In this document: positions 7,179 to 17,733 of the stretch, one piece after another
Numbering within the stretch: position 1 is the first letter of the stretch
Layout of the letters: each line of letters opens with the position of its first letter
Origin: Pseudomonas tremae
Lineage (GTDB): Bacteria > Pseudomonadota > Gammaproteobacteria > Pseudomonadales > Pseudomonadaceae
DNA: 64,000 bases
Reading direction: 5' to 3'
Assembly (NCBI RefSeq): GCF_001401155.1
Contig: NZ_LJRO01000048.1
Span: 62,001-126,000, forward strand
Translations under genes and position numbers: made by a program
Notes under the pieces: model-generated
The model's input: the letters and a program-made list of their open reading frames with translations, nothing else
The model's database searches: none
Told to the model about the DNA's origin: nothing

Positions 7179-9944
7179 TCAATGTGCCTCGTCCCAATTG
7201 TTGCCGACACCCACTTCCACCAGCAGTGGAACGGCCAATTCTGCCGCACCGCTCATGTGCGGACGGATCTGCTCGCTGATCTGATCGACCAGGTCTTCGC
7301 GAACCTCCAGTACCAGTTCGTCGTGGACCTGCAGAATGACCCGCGCATCCAGGCCGGACTCTTCCAGCCAGCCATTCACCGCCACCATCGCCTTTTTGAT
7401 GATGTCTGCCGCCGTGCCCTGCATCGGCGCGTTGATTGCCATGCGCTCTGCGCCTTTGCGCAGGGACGGGTTCTTGGCGTTGATGTCCGGCAGGTAAAGG
7501 CGACGACCAAAGATGGTTTCGACAAAACCCTGCTCGGCAGCCTGGGCGCGAGTGCGCTCCATGTAATCCAGCACGCCAGGGTAGCGGGCGAAATAGCGGT
7601 CTACATAGGCTTGTGACTGCTTGCGGTCCACGCCGATCTGCTTGGCCAGGCCGAACGCGCTCATGCCATAGATCAGGCCGAAGTTGATCGCCTTGGCGCT
7701 GCGGCGCATGTCATTGGTGACGCCTTCCAGTTCGACACCGAAGACTTCCGCCGCTGTCGCCCGGTGAACGTCCAGGTCGTTGCGGAACGCATGCAGCAGG
7801 CCTTCGTCCCTGGCCAGGTGCGCCATGATCCGCAGTTCGATCTGCGAATAGTCCGCTGCCAGCAGCTTATAACCCTTCGGCGCCACGAATGCCTGTCGGA
7901 TACGACGCCCTTCGGCGGTACGAATCGGGATGTTCTGCAGGTTCGGGTCGCTGGAGGACAGGCGTCCGGTCACGGCCACTGCCTGATGATACGACGTATG
8001 AACACGGCCTGTACGCGGGTTGATCTGCTCGGGCAGGCGATCTGTGTAAGTGCTTTTCAGCTTGCTCATCGAGCGGTACTGCATCAGTACCTTGGGCAGC
8101 GGGAAGTCCTGCTCGGCCAGTTCGGACAGCACGGCCTCGGCAGTAGAAGGCTGGCCGGTCGCCGTTTTGCTCAGGATCGGCATGCCGAGTTTCTCATAGA
8201 GAATCACGCCAAGCTGCTTGGGCGAGCCCAGGTTGAATTCTTCACCGGCAATCGCGAAGGCTTCGCGCTCCAGTGCGGTCATCTTGTCGCCCAGTTCGAC
8301 GCTCTGGATGCCCAGCAGGTTTGCATCAACCAGCGCGCCCTGGCGCTCGATACGGGCCAGCACGGGCACCAGCGGCATCTCGATGTCGCTCAGTACCGGC
8401 TGCAGGGTCGGGATCGCTGCCAGGCGCGTTTCGAATACTTCATGCAGGCGCAGCGTCAGGTCGGCTTCTTCAGCGGCATAGTTGCCAGCCTGCTCGATGG
8501 CAATCTGGTCGAAGGTCAGCTGCTTGGCGCCCTTGCCAGCGATGTCCTGAAAGTTGACCGGTGTGTGCGTGAGGTACTTGGCTACCAGGCTGTCGCGATC
8601 ATGGCGGGTCGCGGTGGAGTCCAGCACGTAGGATTCCAGAATGGTGTCGAACCGCACACCTTGCAAATCGATGCCATGAGCCTGATCGCCGCCGATCGCG
8701 CAGTTGGCGAGCAGGTTGATGGCGAACTTGGCGTGCTGACCGACCTTGGTCTTGTCCGGGTCTTCGAGCAGCGGCTTGAGCGCCTTAAGCACGGTGTCCC
8801 GATCCAGCTGCTGCGGAACGCCCATGTACGAGTGGGTCAGCGGGATATAAGCCGCTTCGTGGGTCTGTATAGCAAAAGACAGGCCGACCAGCTGCGCGCG
8901 CTGGGCGTCGGTGCCGTTGCTCTGCGTCACGAAGGCGAACAGCGGAGCAGCCTGAAGCTTTTTCAGCCAGGCATCGAAACGGTCCTGCTCGAGGATGACT
9001 TCGTATGCGGCTTCTTTAGCCGCCACGGTGGGCTCTTCGACCACAAGTTCCTGCCCGGCACGCTTGGCTTCGCGCTGCAGGTCTTCGATCCAGCTCTTGA
9101 ATTCCAGCTCGGCGTACAGCTCCATCAGCGTGTCGCGGTCGGGCTCGCCGCAATGCAGCTGGTCCAGCTCGATTTCCAGCGGCACGTCGATCTTGATGGT
9201 CGCCAGCTCGTATGACAGGAAGGCCATCTCACGGTGTTCTTCGAGTTTGGCGGCGAGGGTCTTGGCGCCCCTGATCGGCAGGGTCGCGACCTTCTCGAGG
9301 TTGTCGTAAAGCTCCTTGATCCCGCCACCGACGCCGACCAACAGGCCGACTGCGGTTTTTTCACCGACCCCGGGCACGCCGGGGATGTTATCGACCTTGT
9401 CGCCCATCAGCGCCAGGTAATCGATGATGTGTTCCGGGCCGACGCCGAACTTCTCCTTCACGCCGGCCACGTCCAGCACGCTGCCGGTCATGGTATTGAC
9501 CAGCGTGATATGCCCGTCGACCAGCTGCGCCATGTCCTTGTCGCCGGTGGAAATGACCACCGGGCGATCCGCCGCCGCGCTGCTGCGCGCCAGGGTGCCG
9601 ATCACGTCATCCGCTTCGACGCCTTCGACGCACAGAAAGGGATAGCCCATGCCTTTGACGCAGGCATGCAGCAGATCGACCTGCACACGCAGGTCGTCCG
9701 GCATGCTGGGACGGTTGGCTTTGTAGTCGGTGTACAGCGCGTCCCGGAAAGTCCCGCCCTTGGCATCGAAGACCACGGCCAGCGGGCTTTCGGGGTACTG
9801 GCGGCGCAGGCTCTTGAGCATGTTCAGCACGCCCTTGACGGCGCCGGTCGGCAACCCTTTGGACGTGGTCAGGGGAGGCAGTGCGTGGAAGGCGCGGTAG
9901 AGGTAGGACGAACCGTCCACCAGGACGAGCGGCGCTTGGGTCAT
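7179..9944 (-). CDS. polA: DNA polymerase I
   Basis: This 921-residue protein has three regions in order. The first is a 5'-3' exonuclease (LVDGSSYLYRAFHALP, YKANRP, GDKDMAQLV). The second is a 3'-5' exonuclease-like domain (FAFVTQSNG onward). The third is a family A polymerase, with motif A DYSQIELR, the O-helix RRSAKAINFGLIYGMS and motif C QVHDELVLEV. It fills gaps in repair and removes Okazaki primers. I use the ATG at 9944 (MTQAPLVLVDG); a TTG four codons upstream sits directly against the ribosome site. It is divergent from the DUF2782 gene. Confidence 0.97.
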   Translation of the reverse strand: MTQAPLVLVDGSSYLYRAFHALPPLTTSKGLPTGAVKGVLNMLKSLRRQYPESPLAVVFDAKGGTFRDALYTDYKANRPSMPDDLRVQVDLLHACVKGMGYPFLCVEGVEADDVIGTLARSSAAADRPVVISTGDKDMAQLVDGHITLVNTMTGSVLDVAGVKEKFGVGPEHIIDYLALMGDKVDNIPGVPGVGEKTAVGLLVGVGGGIKELYDNLEKVATLPIRGAKTLAAKLEEHREMAFLSYELATIKIDVPLEIELDQLHCGEPDRDTLMELYAELEFKSWIEDLQREAKRAGQELVVEEPTVAAKEAAYEVILEQDRFDAWLKKLQAAPLFAFVTQSNGTDAQRAQLVGLSFAIQTHEAAYIPLTHSYMGVPQQLDRDTVLKALKPLLEDPDKTKVGQHAKFAINLLANCAIGGDQAHGIDLQGVRFDTILESYVLDSTATRHDRDSLVAKYLTHTPVNFQDIAGKGAKQLTFDQIAIEQAGNYAAEEADLTLRLHEVFETRLAAIPTLQPVLSDIEMPLVPVLARIERQGALVDANLLGIQSVELGDKMTALEREAFAIAGEEFNLGSPKQLGVILYEKLGMPILSKTATGQPSTAEAVLSELAEQDFPLPKVLMQYRSMSKLKSTYTDRLPEQINPRTGRVHTSYHQAVAVTGRLSSSDPNLQNIPIRTAEGRRIRQAFVAPKGYKLLAADYSQIELRIMAHLARDEGLLHAFRNDLDVHRATAAEVFGVELEGVTNDMRRSAKAINFGLIYGMSAFGLAKQIGVDRKQSQAYVDRYFARYPGVLDYMERTRAQAAEQGFVETIFGRRLYLPDINAKNPSLRKGAERMAINAPMQGTAADIIKKAMVAVNGWLEESGLDARVILQVHDELVLEVREDLVDQISEQIRPHMSGAAELAVPLLVEVGVGNNWDEAH

Positions 9945-10018
9945 GAGCAGAATCAACCTTTTCGGCGGGGTCGGCGCTAGAATGCACGGACCATTGACGA
10001 CAAAGGGACAAGGTTATC

Positions 10019-10306
10019 ATGTGCAAGGTAAATCGACTGTTATTGACCGGCCTGTTGGCGCTTTGCCCTTTGCTTGCCGTGGCAGCGGAAGATCCGCCGT
10101 CGGCAGCGCCGGACGTTACCATTCGCACCGACGGCGACAGAACCATCAAGGAATATCGCCAGAACGGCTTCCTGTATGCGGTGAAGATCACCCCGAAGCA
10201 CGGCAAACCCTATTTTCTGGTGCGCGCCGATGGTACAAGCCCTAACTTCATTCGTTCGGACCAACCGGATATGCTGATCCCTCAGTGGGAAATATTCAGC
10301 TGGTAG
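10019..10306 (+). CDS. DUF2782 family exported protein
   Basis: This 95-residue protein has a Sec signal peptide (LLLTGLLALCPLLAVAAE). The rest is a short periplasmic domain with the conserved pattern TIREYRQNG-type (here TIKEYRQNGFLYAVKI), GKPYFLV and IPQWEIFSW. The family is conserved beside polA and thrB in Pseudomonas (PA5494 position); its function is unknown. It probably forms an operon with thrB, 37 bp downstream. Confidence 0.85.
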   Translation: MCKVNRLLLTGLLALCPLLAVAAEDPPSAAPDVTIRTDGDRTIKEYRQNGFLYAVKITPKHGKPYFLVRADGTSPNFIRSDQPDMLIPQWEIFSW

Positions 10307-10343
10307 CACCCTTACATTCACTTTAATTGTTGGCAGTCCTGAT

Positions 10344-11294
10344 ATGTCCGTTTTTACCCCACTGGCTCGGCCCGAGCTGGAAACATTTCTCGCCCCTTAC
10401 GGGCTCGGCCGTTTGCTTGACTATCAGGGCATTGCTGCCGGTAGTGAAAACACCAATTACTTCATCAGCCTGGAGCAGGGCGAATTCGTCCTGACACTGG
10501 TCGAGCGCGGCCCTGTCCAGGAAATGCCGTTCTTCATCGAGCTGCTCGACGTGTTGCACGATGCCAGCTTGCCGGTGCCCTACGCTTTGCGTACCACTGA
10601 CGGTCAGGCCCTGCGCGAGCTGGCGAACAAGCCTGCGCTTTTGCAGCCGCGCTTGCCGGGCAAGCATATCAGCGAGCCCAATACCCAGCATTGCGTACAG
10701 ATCGGCGAACTGCTGGCCAATCTGCATCTGGCGACCCGCGAGCAGATTCTGGAGCGCAAGACCGATCGAGGTCTGGAGTGGATGCTTAGCGAAGGCCGCA
10801 ATTTCCTGTCGCACCTGGGGGATGCCCAGCGCACGTTGTTGGAAACCAGCCTTCAGGAAATCGAAGACCTCAAGCCGCAGATCATGGCACTGCCGCGCGC
10901 CAACCTGCATGCCGACCTGTTTCGCGACAATGTATTGTTCGAAGGGACGCACCTGACCGGGCTGATCGACTTTTACAACGCCTGTTCGGGGCCGATGCTC
11001 TATGACTTGGCGATCGCGCTCAACGACTGGTGCTCACGCGAAAACGGCCAGCTCGACGCGGTCCGCGCGCGCGCCTTGTTAGGCGCCTATGCCGGCTTGC
11101 GTTCGTTCACTGCTGCGGAATCAAAGCTTTGGCCAACCATGTTGCGCATAGCTTGCGTGCGTTTCTGGCTGTCACGTTTGATCGCTGCCGAGACATTCGC
11201 CGGGCAGGATGTGCTGATCCACGACCCTGCGGAGTTCGAGCGCCGCCTGGCTGAGCGCCAGACGCCACACATCGCTTTGCCGTTTGCGCTCTGA
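10344..11294 (+). CDS. thrB: Homoserine kinase, APH-fold type
   Basis: This 316-residue protein belongs to the ThrB family with the aminoglycoside phosphotransferase fold used by pseudomonads, not the GHMP-type ThrB of E. coli. Motifs: nucleotide-loop GSENTNYFI, the catalytic loop LPRANLHADLFRDN with its Asp, and the metal site GLIDFYNACSG. It phosphorylates L-homoserine in threonine synthesis. Length matches the family. It lies just after the DUF2782 gene and is followed by REP repeats. Confidence 0.93.
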   Translation: MSVFTPLARPELETFLAPYGLGRLLDYQGIAAGSENTNYFISLEQGEFVLTLVERGPVQEMPFFIELLDVLHDASLPVPYALRTTDGQALRELANKPALLQPRLPGKHISEPNTQHCVQIGELLANLHLATREQILERKTDRGLEWMLSEGRNFLSHLGDAQRTLLETSLQEIEDLKPQIMALPRANLHADLFRDNVLFEGTHLTGLIDFYNACSGPMLYDLAIALNDWCSRENGQLDAVRARALLGAYAGLRSFTAAESKLWPTMLRIACVRFWLSRLIAAETFAGQDVLIHDPAEFERRLAERQTPHIALPFAL

Positions 11295-11388
11295 CTGACG
11301 TCCAGGCAACTGAATGATCGTCCCCACGCCCCGCCTGCTTGCGAAGACGGTGTGTGAGTCGATGTATTTTCGTCGATTACACAGTCCC

Positions 11389-11456
11389 CTTCGCGAACAA
11401 GTTCGCTCCCACAATGCCCTGTGAGCAACTTGTGGGAGCGGACTTGTCCGCGAATA
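11389..11456. repeat. Inverted pair of REP elements (REPIN-like)
   Basis: Two copies of a REP unit face each other. Read outward, each begins TGTGGGAGCG(A/G)ACTTG and ends TCCGCGAA or TTCGCGAA, with a short spacer (ATGCCCTGTGAGCAACT). This is the commonest REP family of fluorescent pseudomonads, found 3' of genes, here between the convergent thrB and znuA. Confidence 0.85.
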
Positions 11457-11497
11457 GGGCAGTACATTCACTGCATTTTCTGTGTCTGGCTATCGCC

Positions 11498-11536
11498 TTC
11501 GCGAGCAAGCGAAGCGTTGCCCGGCTCGCTCCCACG
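11498..11536. repeat. Degenerate single REP element
   Basis: A third REP unit reads TTCGCGAGCAAGC, then 13 extra bases, then GCTCGCTCCCAC. The insertion splits the stem of the usual REP hairpin. Confidence 0.65.
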
Positions 11537-11584
11537 ACCTCCGGCCAAAGTCAGAGGCGCACGCTGCGCCTCACATTCAAGCCT

Positions 11585-12535
11585 TCAAAGACTGCTCAGG
11601 CAACCCGCCAGATCATTCGCCAGCTTTTCCAGCATCTGCTCGTAACCCTGCGCAGTGGCCGGGGTGTAGCCGCCCAGCCCGTCGAGTTCCGCAAGCTTGA
11701 CCGGCAGGCCTGCGCTCAGGGTCTCGGCCAAGCGTGGGCGCAGCGGCGGTTCGCTGAATACGCAGGTCTTGCCCACCGCCTTCAGGCGCTCGCGCATGGC
11801 GGCGACGTGCTGTGCGCCGGGCTGGATCTCGGCTGCGATGGCGAACACGCCCGCGTGCTTGAGCCCGTACGCTTCTTCGAAATAGTCGAATGCCTCGTGG
11901 AAAACGAAGTAAGGCTTGCCTGCAACAGCACTCACGCGACCCTTTATGCGCGCGTCCAGCGCATCGAGACGCTTGCTGAACGCTTCGGCGTTGCTGGTGT
12001 AGCGAGCCGCATTGGCCGGGTCTGCAGCGCTCAGGTCAGCAGCCATCTTCGCTGCGATGACCCGCGCGTTTACTGTCGACAGCCATAGGTGCGAATCGAG
12101 ACTGCCAGGTCGGTGATCGTGGTCATGCTCGTCTGCATCGTGGTCATGGGCATGATCGTGATCATCGTGAGAAGCGTTGTCTTCACCAAAGTGGCGCAAG
12201 TGCATGCCTGGTAGCGATTGCACGGCTACCGAAGGCAACTTGCGGCCCTGAAGCACGCGCGGCAGGAAGGTTTCCATGTCTGGGCCGATCCAGTAGAGCA
12301 AATCGACTTCCCCGACGCGCCGTACGTCGGACGGGCGCAGAGCGTAGTTATGCGGTGATGCTCCGGGCGGCAACAGCACCTCCGGCTTGCCGACACCGTC
12401 CTGCACAGCCGCTGCAATCAGCTGCAATGGCTTGATACTGGTCAGTACTCTGACCTCGGCCTGAGCAGGAGCAACGATCAGCAGGCTGACCCACAAAACA
12501 GCAAGTAGATTGAAAAGACGACGCACGCGAATCAC
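11585..12535 (-). CDS. znuA: Zinc ABC transporter substrate-binding protein ZnuA
   Basis: This 316-residue protein starts with a signal peptide (LLAVLWVSLLIVAPAQAEV). It has the cluster A-I metal-binding fold with metal His residues in GASPHNYALRP, DSHLWLS and VFHEAFDYF. A His/Asp-rich loop (DDHDHAHDHDADEHDHDH) is typical of zinc-specific members and may act as a metal trap. The start is a GTG at 12535. It is divergent from zur-znuCB across a 58-bp gap holding a probable Zur operator. Confidence 0.93.
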   Translation of the reverse strand: MIRVRRLFNLLAVLWVSLLIVAPAQAEVRVLTSIKPLQLIAAAVQDGVGKPEVLLPPGASPHNYALRPSDVRRVGEVDLLYWIGPDMETFLPRVLQGRKLPSVAVQSLPGMHLRHFGEDNASHDDHDHAHDHDADEHDHDHRPGSLDSHLWLSTVNARVIAAKMAADLSAADPANAARYTSNAEAFSKRLDALDARIKGRVSAVAGKPYFVFHEAFDYFEEAYGLKHAGVFAIAAEIQPGAQHVAAMRERLKAVGKTCVFSEPPLRPRLAETLSAGLPVKLAELDGLGGYTPATAQGYEQMLEKLANDLAGCLSSL

Positions 12536-12554
12536 TCATATAAGTCAGGAACAG

Positions 12555-12567
12555 GTAACATAATAAC
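12555..12567. promoter_or_regulatory. Candidate Zur operator
   Basis: GTAACATAATAAC is an AT-rich imperfect dyad in the 58-bp gap between znuA and zur. It resembles the core of the gammaproteobacterial Zur box (GTTATANNATAAC). Known Zur circuits repress both divergent units from such a site; the match is partial. Confidence 0.5.
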
Positions 12568-12593
12568 GTCTCTAGCCAATATCGTCGCTGCTC

Positions 12594-13076
12594 ATGCCCA
12601 ATACCCCCCTGGCCAGTCGCCCCCATGATCATTCCCACTGCGTTCATTCGGCGCTCGCCGAAGCCGACGCTTTGTGCATAAAGCAGGGGCTGCGCCTGAC
12701 TACATTGCGCCGTCGCGTGCTGGAACTGGTGTGGCAAAGCCACAAGCCACTGGGTGCCTACGACATCCTGGCGGTTCTCAGTGAAGAAGACGGTCGCCGC
12801 GCTGCACCGCCTACGGTTTATCGCGCGCTGGATTTCCTGCTCGAGAATGGTCTGGTCCATCGTATTGCCTCGCTCAACGCCTTCACCGGCTGCAATCACC
12901 CGACGCACGCGCATCAGGGCCAGTTCCTGATCTGCCGTGTGTGCCATGCCGCTATCGAGTTGCAACACCCCGCGATCAGCAATGCCGTGGTCGACGCGGC
13001 TGCCGGCGTGGGCTTCGCGGTTGAAGGCCAGACGGTCGAGATCGTCGGCGTATGCTCCGGCTGCAAGGCCGCCTGA
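12594..13076 (+). CDS. zur: Zinc uptake regulator Zur (Np20), Fur family
   Basis: This 160-residue Fur-family repressor has a winged helix ([34 protein letters not shown]) and a dimerisation domain with metal ligands ([21 protein letters not shown]). Two CXXC-type pairs, CRVC and CSGC, are consistent with the structural zinc site. Zn-bound Zur shuts down zinc uptake genes. The stop overlaps the znuC start (TGATGA), so zur-znuC-znuB are translationally coupled. Confidence 0.93.
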   Translation: MPNTPLASRPHDHSHCVHSALAEADALCIKQGLRLTTLRRRVLELVWQSHKPLGAYDILAVLSEEDGRRAAPPTVYRALDFLLENGLVHRIASLNAFTGCNHPTHAHQGQFLICRVCHAAIELQHPAISNAVVDAAAGVGFAVEGQTVEIVGVCSGCKAA

Positions 13077-13864
13077 TGACAGATGCATTGATACGTCTGG
13101 AGCAGGTTGCCGTCACGCTGTCCGGGCAAGTGGTGCTGGACAACATCCAGCTCAGCGTGCGCCCCGGTGAAATCGTCACCTTGATCGGCCCTAATGGCGC
13201 AGGCAAGACCACGCTGGTGCGCGCCGTTCTGGGGTTGCTCAAGCCCGATTCGGGCACGGTCTGGCGCAAACCGAAGTTGCGTGTCGGTTACATGCCGCAA
13301 AAGCTGCACGTCGATCAGACCCTGCCACTGTCGGTGCTGCGCTTCCTGAGGCTGGTGCCCGGTGTGAGTCGTGCTGCCGCACAGTCGGCGCTCGAAGAAG
13401 TCGGTGCCGAGAAAGTCATCGACAGTCCCTTGCAGGGCATTTCCGGTGGTGAGATGCAGCGCGTCTTGCTGGCCCGCGCCCTGTTGCGCGAGCCGGAGCT
13501 GCTGGTGCTCGACGAACCCGTGCAGGGTGTCGATGTGGCCGGGCAGGCCGAGTTGTACAGCCTTATCACCCGGCTGCGCGATCGCCACCGGTGCGGTGTT
13601 CTGATGGTGTCCCACGACCTGCATCTGGTCATGAGCACGACCGATCAGGTGGTGTGTCTGAACCGCCATGTGTGCTGCTCCGGTCATCCCGAACAGGTCA
13701 GTCATGATCCGGCGTTCGTTGAATTGTTCGGCAAGAATGCGCAAAGCCTGGCGATCTATCACCATCATCACGACCACGCTCATGACTTGCATGGTGCGGT
13801 GGTGACTGACGCCGCTACGCACCCCCACACTCACGTTCATGGAGACAACTGCAAGCATGGCTGA
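13076..13864 (+). CDS. znuC: Zinc ABC transporter ATPase ZnuC
   Basis: This 262-residue ATPase has Walker A GPNGAGKT, signature ISGGEMQR, Walker B LLVLDEP and the switch His in VSHDLH. The C-terminus is His-rich ([19 protein letters not shown]), as often seen in metal-importer ATPases. I use the ATG at 13076, which overlaps the zur stop. The end overlaps znuB by 8 bp. Confidence 0.94.
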   Translation: MTDALIRLEQVAVTLSGQVVLDNIQLSVRPGEIVTLIGPNGAGKTTLVRAVLGLLKPDSGTVWRKPKLRVGYMPQKLHVDQTLPLSVLRFLRLVPGVSRAAAQSALEEVGAEKVIDSPLQGISGGEMQRVLLARALLREPELLVLDEPVQGVDVAGQAELYSLITRLRDRHRCGVLMVSHDLHLVMSTTDQVVCLNRHVCCSGHPEQVSHDPAFVELFGKNAQSLAIYHHHHDHAHDLHGAVVTDAATHPHTHVHGDNCKHG

Positions 13865-14645
13865 TTTTCTACTGTATGCCTTGCTCGCAGGCGTTGCCCT
13901 CGCTGTAGTTGCTGGTCCGCTCGGGTCTTTTGTGGTCTGGCGGCGCATGGCGTACTTCGGCGACACACTGTCCCACGCCGCGCTGCTCGGCGTGGCGCTT
14001 GGTTTTTTGCTGGACATCAGCCCGACCATCGCAGTGACATTCGGTTGCCTGTTGCTGGCAGTGGTGCTGGTGACGCTGCAACAACGCCAGCCGCTGGCGT
14101 CGGACACATTGCTGGGTATTCTGGCGCCAAGCACCCTGTCGCTCGGGCTGGTGGTGCTCAGCTTCATGCACGAAGTGCGTATCGACCTCATGGCCTACCT
14201 GTTCGGTGATTTGCTGGCGATCAGCCCTGATGACCTGGCCTGGATCCTGGGCGGCAGTGCGCTGGTGCTGGTGCTGATCGTTGCGCTGTGGCGACCGCTG
14301 TTGGCGATAACCGTGCATGAGGAACTGGCACGTGTCGAAGGCCTGCCTGTCGCCGCACTGCGCATGGCGCTGATGCTGTTGATTGCTGTGGTGATCGCGG
14401 TCGCGATGAAAATCGTCGGGGTCTTGCTGATTACCTCGCTGTTGATCATTCCGGCAGCTGCGGCACAACGTCACGCTCGCTCACCGGAACAGATGGCATT
14501 GGGCGCAAGCGTGCTGGGCGTGATTGCAGTATGTGTCGGGCTGTCATTATCATGGTTCAAGGACACCCCGGCAGGACCGTCTATAGTGGTATCCGCTGCG
14601 GCGTTGTTCTTGCTCAGCTTTGTTCTACCCAGGCGAGCGGTGTAG
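13857..14645 (+). CDS. znuB: Zinc ABC transporter permease ZnuB
   Basis: This 262-residue ABC-3 family permease has about seven hydrophobic segments, beginning [20 protein letters not shown]. It includes the family segment [21 protein letters not shown]. The ATG at 13857 (MADFLLY) lies inside the znuC end. With ZnuC and ZnuA it forms the high-affinity zinc importer in the inner membrane. Confidence 0.94.
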   Translation: MADFLLYALLAGVALAVVAGPLGSFVVWRRMAYFGDTLSHAALLGVALGFLLDISPTIAVTFGCLLLAVVLVTLQQRQPLASDTLLGILAPSTLSLGLVVLSFMHEVRIDLMAYLFGDLLAISPDDLAWILGGSALVLVLIVALWRPLLAITVHEELARVEGLPVAALRMALMLLIAVVIAVAMKIVGVLLITSLLIIPAAAAQRHARSPEQMALGASVLGVIAVCVGLSLSWFKDTPAGPSIVVSAAALFLLSFVLPRRAV

Positions 14646-14683
14646 ACTTGCTCGTTTTTTGCGCAAACTAGAGAATCGCAGGA

Positions 14684-15400
14684 ATGAAGCCGCTCGCCCC
14701 ACGCTATCTGCTGCTGGTCGCATTTTCCATCCTGTTGGGTGCCTGTCAGAGCGCGCCTGATGCCGAGACGCCTGCGTCCGATGTTCAGCCTGATGCCTTT
14801 GCGCAACTGGAACAGAACATCGCCAGCAACGAGCTGGCGACCGCAGAAGATCAGCTCGCTACGTTGCAGGCTGCCAATGCTTCGGACATCCGTCTTGAGC
14901 CTTTTCAGCGCCGTCTGGCAGAGGCATACCTGAGTCGCAGCCAGATCAGCCTGCAAAAGGGCGACATGAACGCAGCGGCCAGTGCGCTGAGCCGCGCCCG
15001 AGCATTGATGCCCAAGGCGCCGGCGCTGACCAGCGGAGTCAACGGCGCTATTGCCCATGCGCGCAAGGCAGAGCTGGAGAAAGCCGAAGCGGATTTGAAA
15101 GAGGCTGAAGCCCGAAGAGTGGCCAAGCTTGTCGATCCGTCTGCAGAAAGCACGACGATTGACCTGAAAATCGGCGATATGCGCGCACTGCGCCGACAGC
15201 TGGACGACATCGCGGCAGATACCGTGGCGTTCAATTGTGATGTGCTGCTAGTGGTGCCGCGCACCGAAGATTACCCGTGGCTGGCTACATTGCTGACCAA
15301 GCGGGTGGTCAAGGCCAATCCGGATTTTGAGCTGCAATTGCGCCGGGAAATCGAGCGCAATGAAAAAGCGCATATTATTCTGACACCTGCCAAGTCCTGA
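14684..15400 (+). CDS. Hypothetical lipoprotein with helical repeats
   Basis: This 238-residue protein starts with a lipoprotein signal (LLLVAFSILLGACQSAP). It continues as Ala/Glu-rich helices resembling TPR-type repeats (about residues 40-130) and ends in a small alpha/beta domain (VAFNCDVLLVVPRTEDYPW). It holds the PA5502 position after znuB. Function is unknown; a role in envelope assembly is only a guess. Confidence 0.75.
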   Translation: MKPLAPRYLLLVAFSILLGACQSAPDAETPASDVQPDAFAQLEQNIASNELATAEDQLATLQAANASDIRLEPFQRRLAEAYLSRSQISLQKGDMNAAASALSRARALMPKAPALTSGVNGAIAHARKAELEKAEADLKEAEARRVAKLVDPSAESTTIDLKIGDMRALRRQLDDIAADTVAFNCDVLLVVPRTEDYPWLATLLTKRVVKANPDFELQLRREIERNEKAHIILTPAKS

Positions 15401-15428
15401 CCTGCTGTTTCAAAAGCGGACTTTCAGG

Positions 15429-15562
15429 CACTTATAGTTCCTCACGCTCCGCGCGGAAATACCGTGCGTGACGCTGTGCATGGCAAATCTGCGTCCATAC
15501 TCAAGATCGGACGCAGACCATCCAGAAAAGCGTCCCCACGCTGGAGCGTGGGGACGCTAATC
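15429..15562. repeat. Twin-hairpin intergenic repeat, copy A
   Basis: This copy contains, in minus orientation, the module described for 33238-33396 (GAGCGTGAGGAACTATAAG read on the minus strand). It then has a second GGACGCAGA unit and the hairpin CCCCACGCTGGAGCGTGGGG. It lies between the convergent lipoprotein gene and katE and may help end transcription. Confidence 0.75.
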
Positions 15563-15582
15563 TAGCCACTCAGGCGTTTAGA

Positions 15583-17733
15583 TCAAGCCGGAACAGCCTT
15601 GGCTTTCACTTCACGATCCCATACGCGGTGTTGTGCCATCGCATCGAAGAAGGTTTCGAACGACTTGCTGTCGGACACAACCAGCAGTCCTGCGTCTTCT
15701 TCCAGTCTCAGCAAGCTCAGCAGATCCTTGGCTTCCCCGGCAACGGAGATGGCCTTGAGGTGCTTGTAGGCTTCCAGGATGAAGTGCAGCGCTACGCCAT
15801 CGGTGCTAAGGGCTTTTACCGAGCCCGCGCCGCCTGGTACGAATACCGCGTCGAATGCTACCGAAGGCAGGCCTTCCGCCGAAGCGTCCACTGGCAGGCT
15901 CTTGCCGTCAGCAGTCTTCACCGGTGCGGAAGTCGGACCAAGTACTTTGGCGTGTGCGCCCTTGGCAGTCAGCGCGGCTTTCATGGCTTCGACCGCCTTG
16001 CCGTCTACGCCATTGGCCACGAGGATGGCAACTTTGCGCGAAACGATATCGCCAGACAGCAGGTTGACCTGACTTAGCGCCGGCGATTCTTTCACCGAGG
16101 TCGAACGTGCAGGCACGGTTCCGGCTGTTGGTGCCGGCAGGCCCAGGTTGGCTGCCACTCGGCTGGCCAGTTCCAGGTCGATGTTGGCCAGAATCTCGTT
16201 GACCTGGCGGGCACGGATGTACTCGCGCTCGACCTTGCCCAGCTCGAAGCTGTAGGCCGCGATGATGTGCTCTTTCTCGTGGTGGCTCATGCTCTGGAAG
16301 AACAGGGTGGCCTGAGAGAAGTGGTCGCCGAACGACTCGCTGCGCTCACGTACCTTGTGCGCTTCGACGCGCTCAGGGTAAGTCTCGAAACCACCGTCCA
16401 CTGCGGCCGCTGGCGTTTCTTTCGGCCAGCCGCCATCGATCGAGTTCGGCTCGTAGGAAGCACGGCCCTTGTCGATGGTGGTGCGGTGCTGGGCGTCGCG
16501 CTGACCGTTATGGTTCGGTGCAATCGGACGGTTGATCGGGATCTCGTGGAAGTTCGGACCACCGAGGCGACTGATCTGCGTGTCAGTGTAGGAAAACAGT
16601 CGACCTTGCAGCAGCGGATCGTTGGAGAAGTCGATGCCTGGCACGATATGGCCTGGGCAGAAGGCGACCTGTTCAGTCTCGGCGAAATAGTTGTCCGGGT
16701 TACGGTTGAGCACCATTTTGCCCAGCGGGGTAACCGGCACCAGCTCTTCCGGGATGATCTTGGTCGGATCAAGCAGATCGAAGTCGAACTTGTGTTCGTC
16801 TTCCTCGGCGACGATCTGCACGCCCAGTTCCCACTCTGGGTAGTCGCCCATTTCAATGGACTCCCACAGGTCGCGGCGGTGGAAATCGGTGTCCTTGCCG
16901 GCCAGCTTCTGTGCTTCGTCCCAGACCAGCGAGCACACGCCGAACTTGGGCTTCCAGTGGAATTTGACGAAAGTGGATTTGCCTTCGGTATTGATCATGC
17001 GGAACGTGTGGATACCAAAGCCCTGCATGGTGCGCAGGCTTTTCGGGATGGCACGGTCAGACATGGTCCACAGCACCATGTGTGCGGATTCCGGCACCAG
17101 CGACACGAAGTCCCAGAAGGTGTCGTGCGCCGAACCACCGGTAGGGATTTCATTGTGCGGTTCTGGTTTTACCGCATGCACGAAGTCAGGGAACTTGATC
17201 GCGTCCTGAATGAAGAAGATCGGCATGTTGTTGCCCACCAGATCGAAGTTGCCTTCGTCGGTGTAGAACTTGACTGCAAAGCCACGCACGTCACGCACAG
17301 TGTCGCCCGAGCCACGGGGGCCCTGAACGGTCGAGAAACGTGCGAAAACCGGGGTTTTCTTGCCCGGATCACGCAGGAAGCCTGCTTTACTCAGTGCGCC
17401 CTGGTCTTCGTACGTCTGAAAGTAGCCATGGGCTGCGGTGCCGCGGGCGTGGACGATACGCTCCGGGATGCGCTCGTGGTCAAAGTGCGTGATTTTTTCA
17501 CGCATGATGAAGTCTTCGAGCAGCGAAGGGCCGCGGCTGCCGACTTTCAGGGTGTTCTGGTTGTCGGCGATCTTGACGCCGTGGTTGGTGCGCAGCGCCT
17601 GGCTGGTCGCGTCCGAACGAAACTGCTCAAGGCTCTCGAGCTTGGCGTTGGTGTTGCCCCGGTCCAGTGTGTCGGTGCCTGCCATTTCGCTTTTGGGTGT
17701 AGGGGTAATGGGCGGATTTTTCTCGCTAGCCAT
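15583..17733 (-). CDS. katE: Large-subunit monofunctional catalase (HPII type)
   Basis: This 716-residue protein is a clade-2 catalase. The core has the catalytic His region [13 protein letters not shown], the Asn region [11 protein letters not shown] and the heme-Tyr motif [11 protein letters not shown]-terminal DJ-1/PfpI-like domain ([17 protein letters not shown] onward) is present, as in E. coli KatE. It breaks down H2O2 to water and oxygen in the cytoplasm. The ATG at 17733 is preceded by AAGGAG at 9-nt spacing; an upstream in-frame start is not supported. It stands alone beside zinc and methionine transporters. Confidence 0.93.
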   Translation of the reverse strand: MASEKNPPITPTPKSEMAGTDTLDRGNTNAKLESLEQFRSDATSQALRTNHGVKIADNQNTLKVGSRGPSLLEDFIMREKITHFDHERIPERIVHARGTAAHGYFQTYEDQGALSKAGFLRDPGKKTPVFARFSTVQGPRGSGDTVRDVRGFAVKFYTDEGNFDLVGNNMPIFFIQDAIKFPDFVHAVKPEPHNEIPTGGSAHDTFWDFVSLVPESAHMVLWTMSDRAIPKSLRTMQGFGIHTFRMINTEGKSTFVKFHWKPKFGVCSLVWDEAQKLAGKDTDFHRRDLWESIEMGDYPEWELGVQIVAEEDEHKFDFDLLDPTKIIPEELVPVTPLGKMVLNRNPDNYFAETEQVAFCPGHIVPGIDFSNDPLLQGRLFSYTDTQISRLGGPNFHEIPINRPIAPNHNGQRDAQHRTTIDKGRASYEPNSIDGGWPKETPAAAVDGGFETYPERVEAHKVRERSESFGDHFSQATLFFQSMSHHEKEHIIAAYSFELGKVEREYIRARQVNEILANIDLELASRVAANLGLPAPTAGTVPARSTSVKESPALSQVNLLSGDIVSRKVAILVANGVDGKAVEAMKAALTAKGAHAKVLGPTSAPVKTADGKSLPVDASAEGLPSVAFDAVFVPGGAGSVKALSTDGVALHFILEAYKHLKAISVAGEAKDLLSLLRLEEDAGLLVVSDSKSFETFFDAMAQHRVWDREVKAKAVPA

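Noticed and set aside
7764..9215. 483-residue reading frame opposite polA
   Set aside because: Shadow of DNA polymerase I, whose motifs are intact through this stretch.
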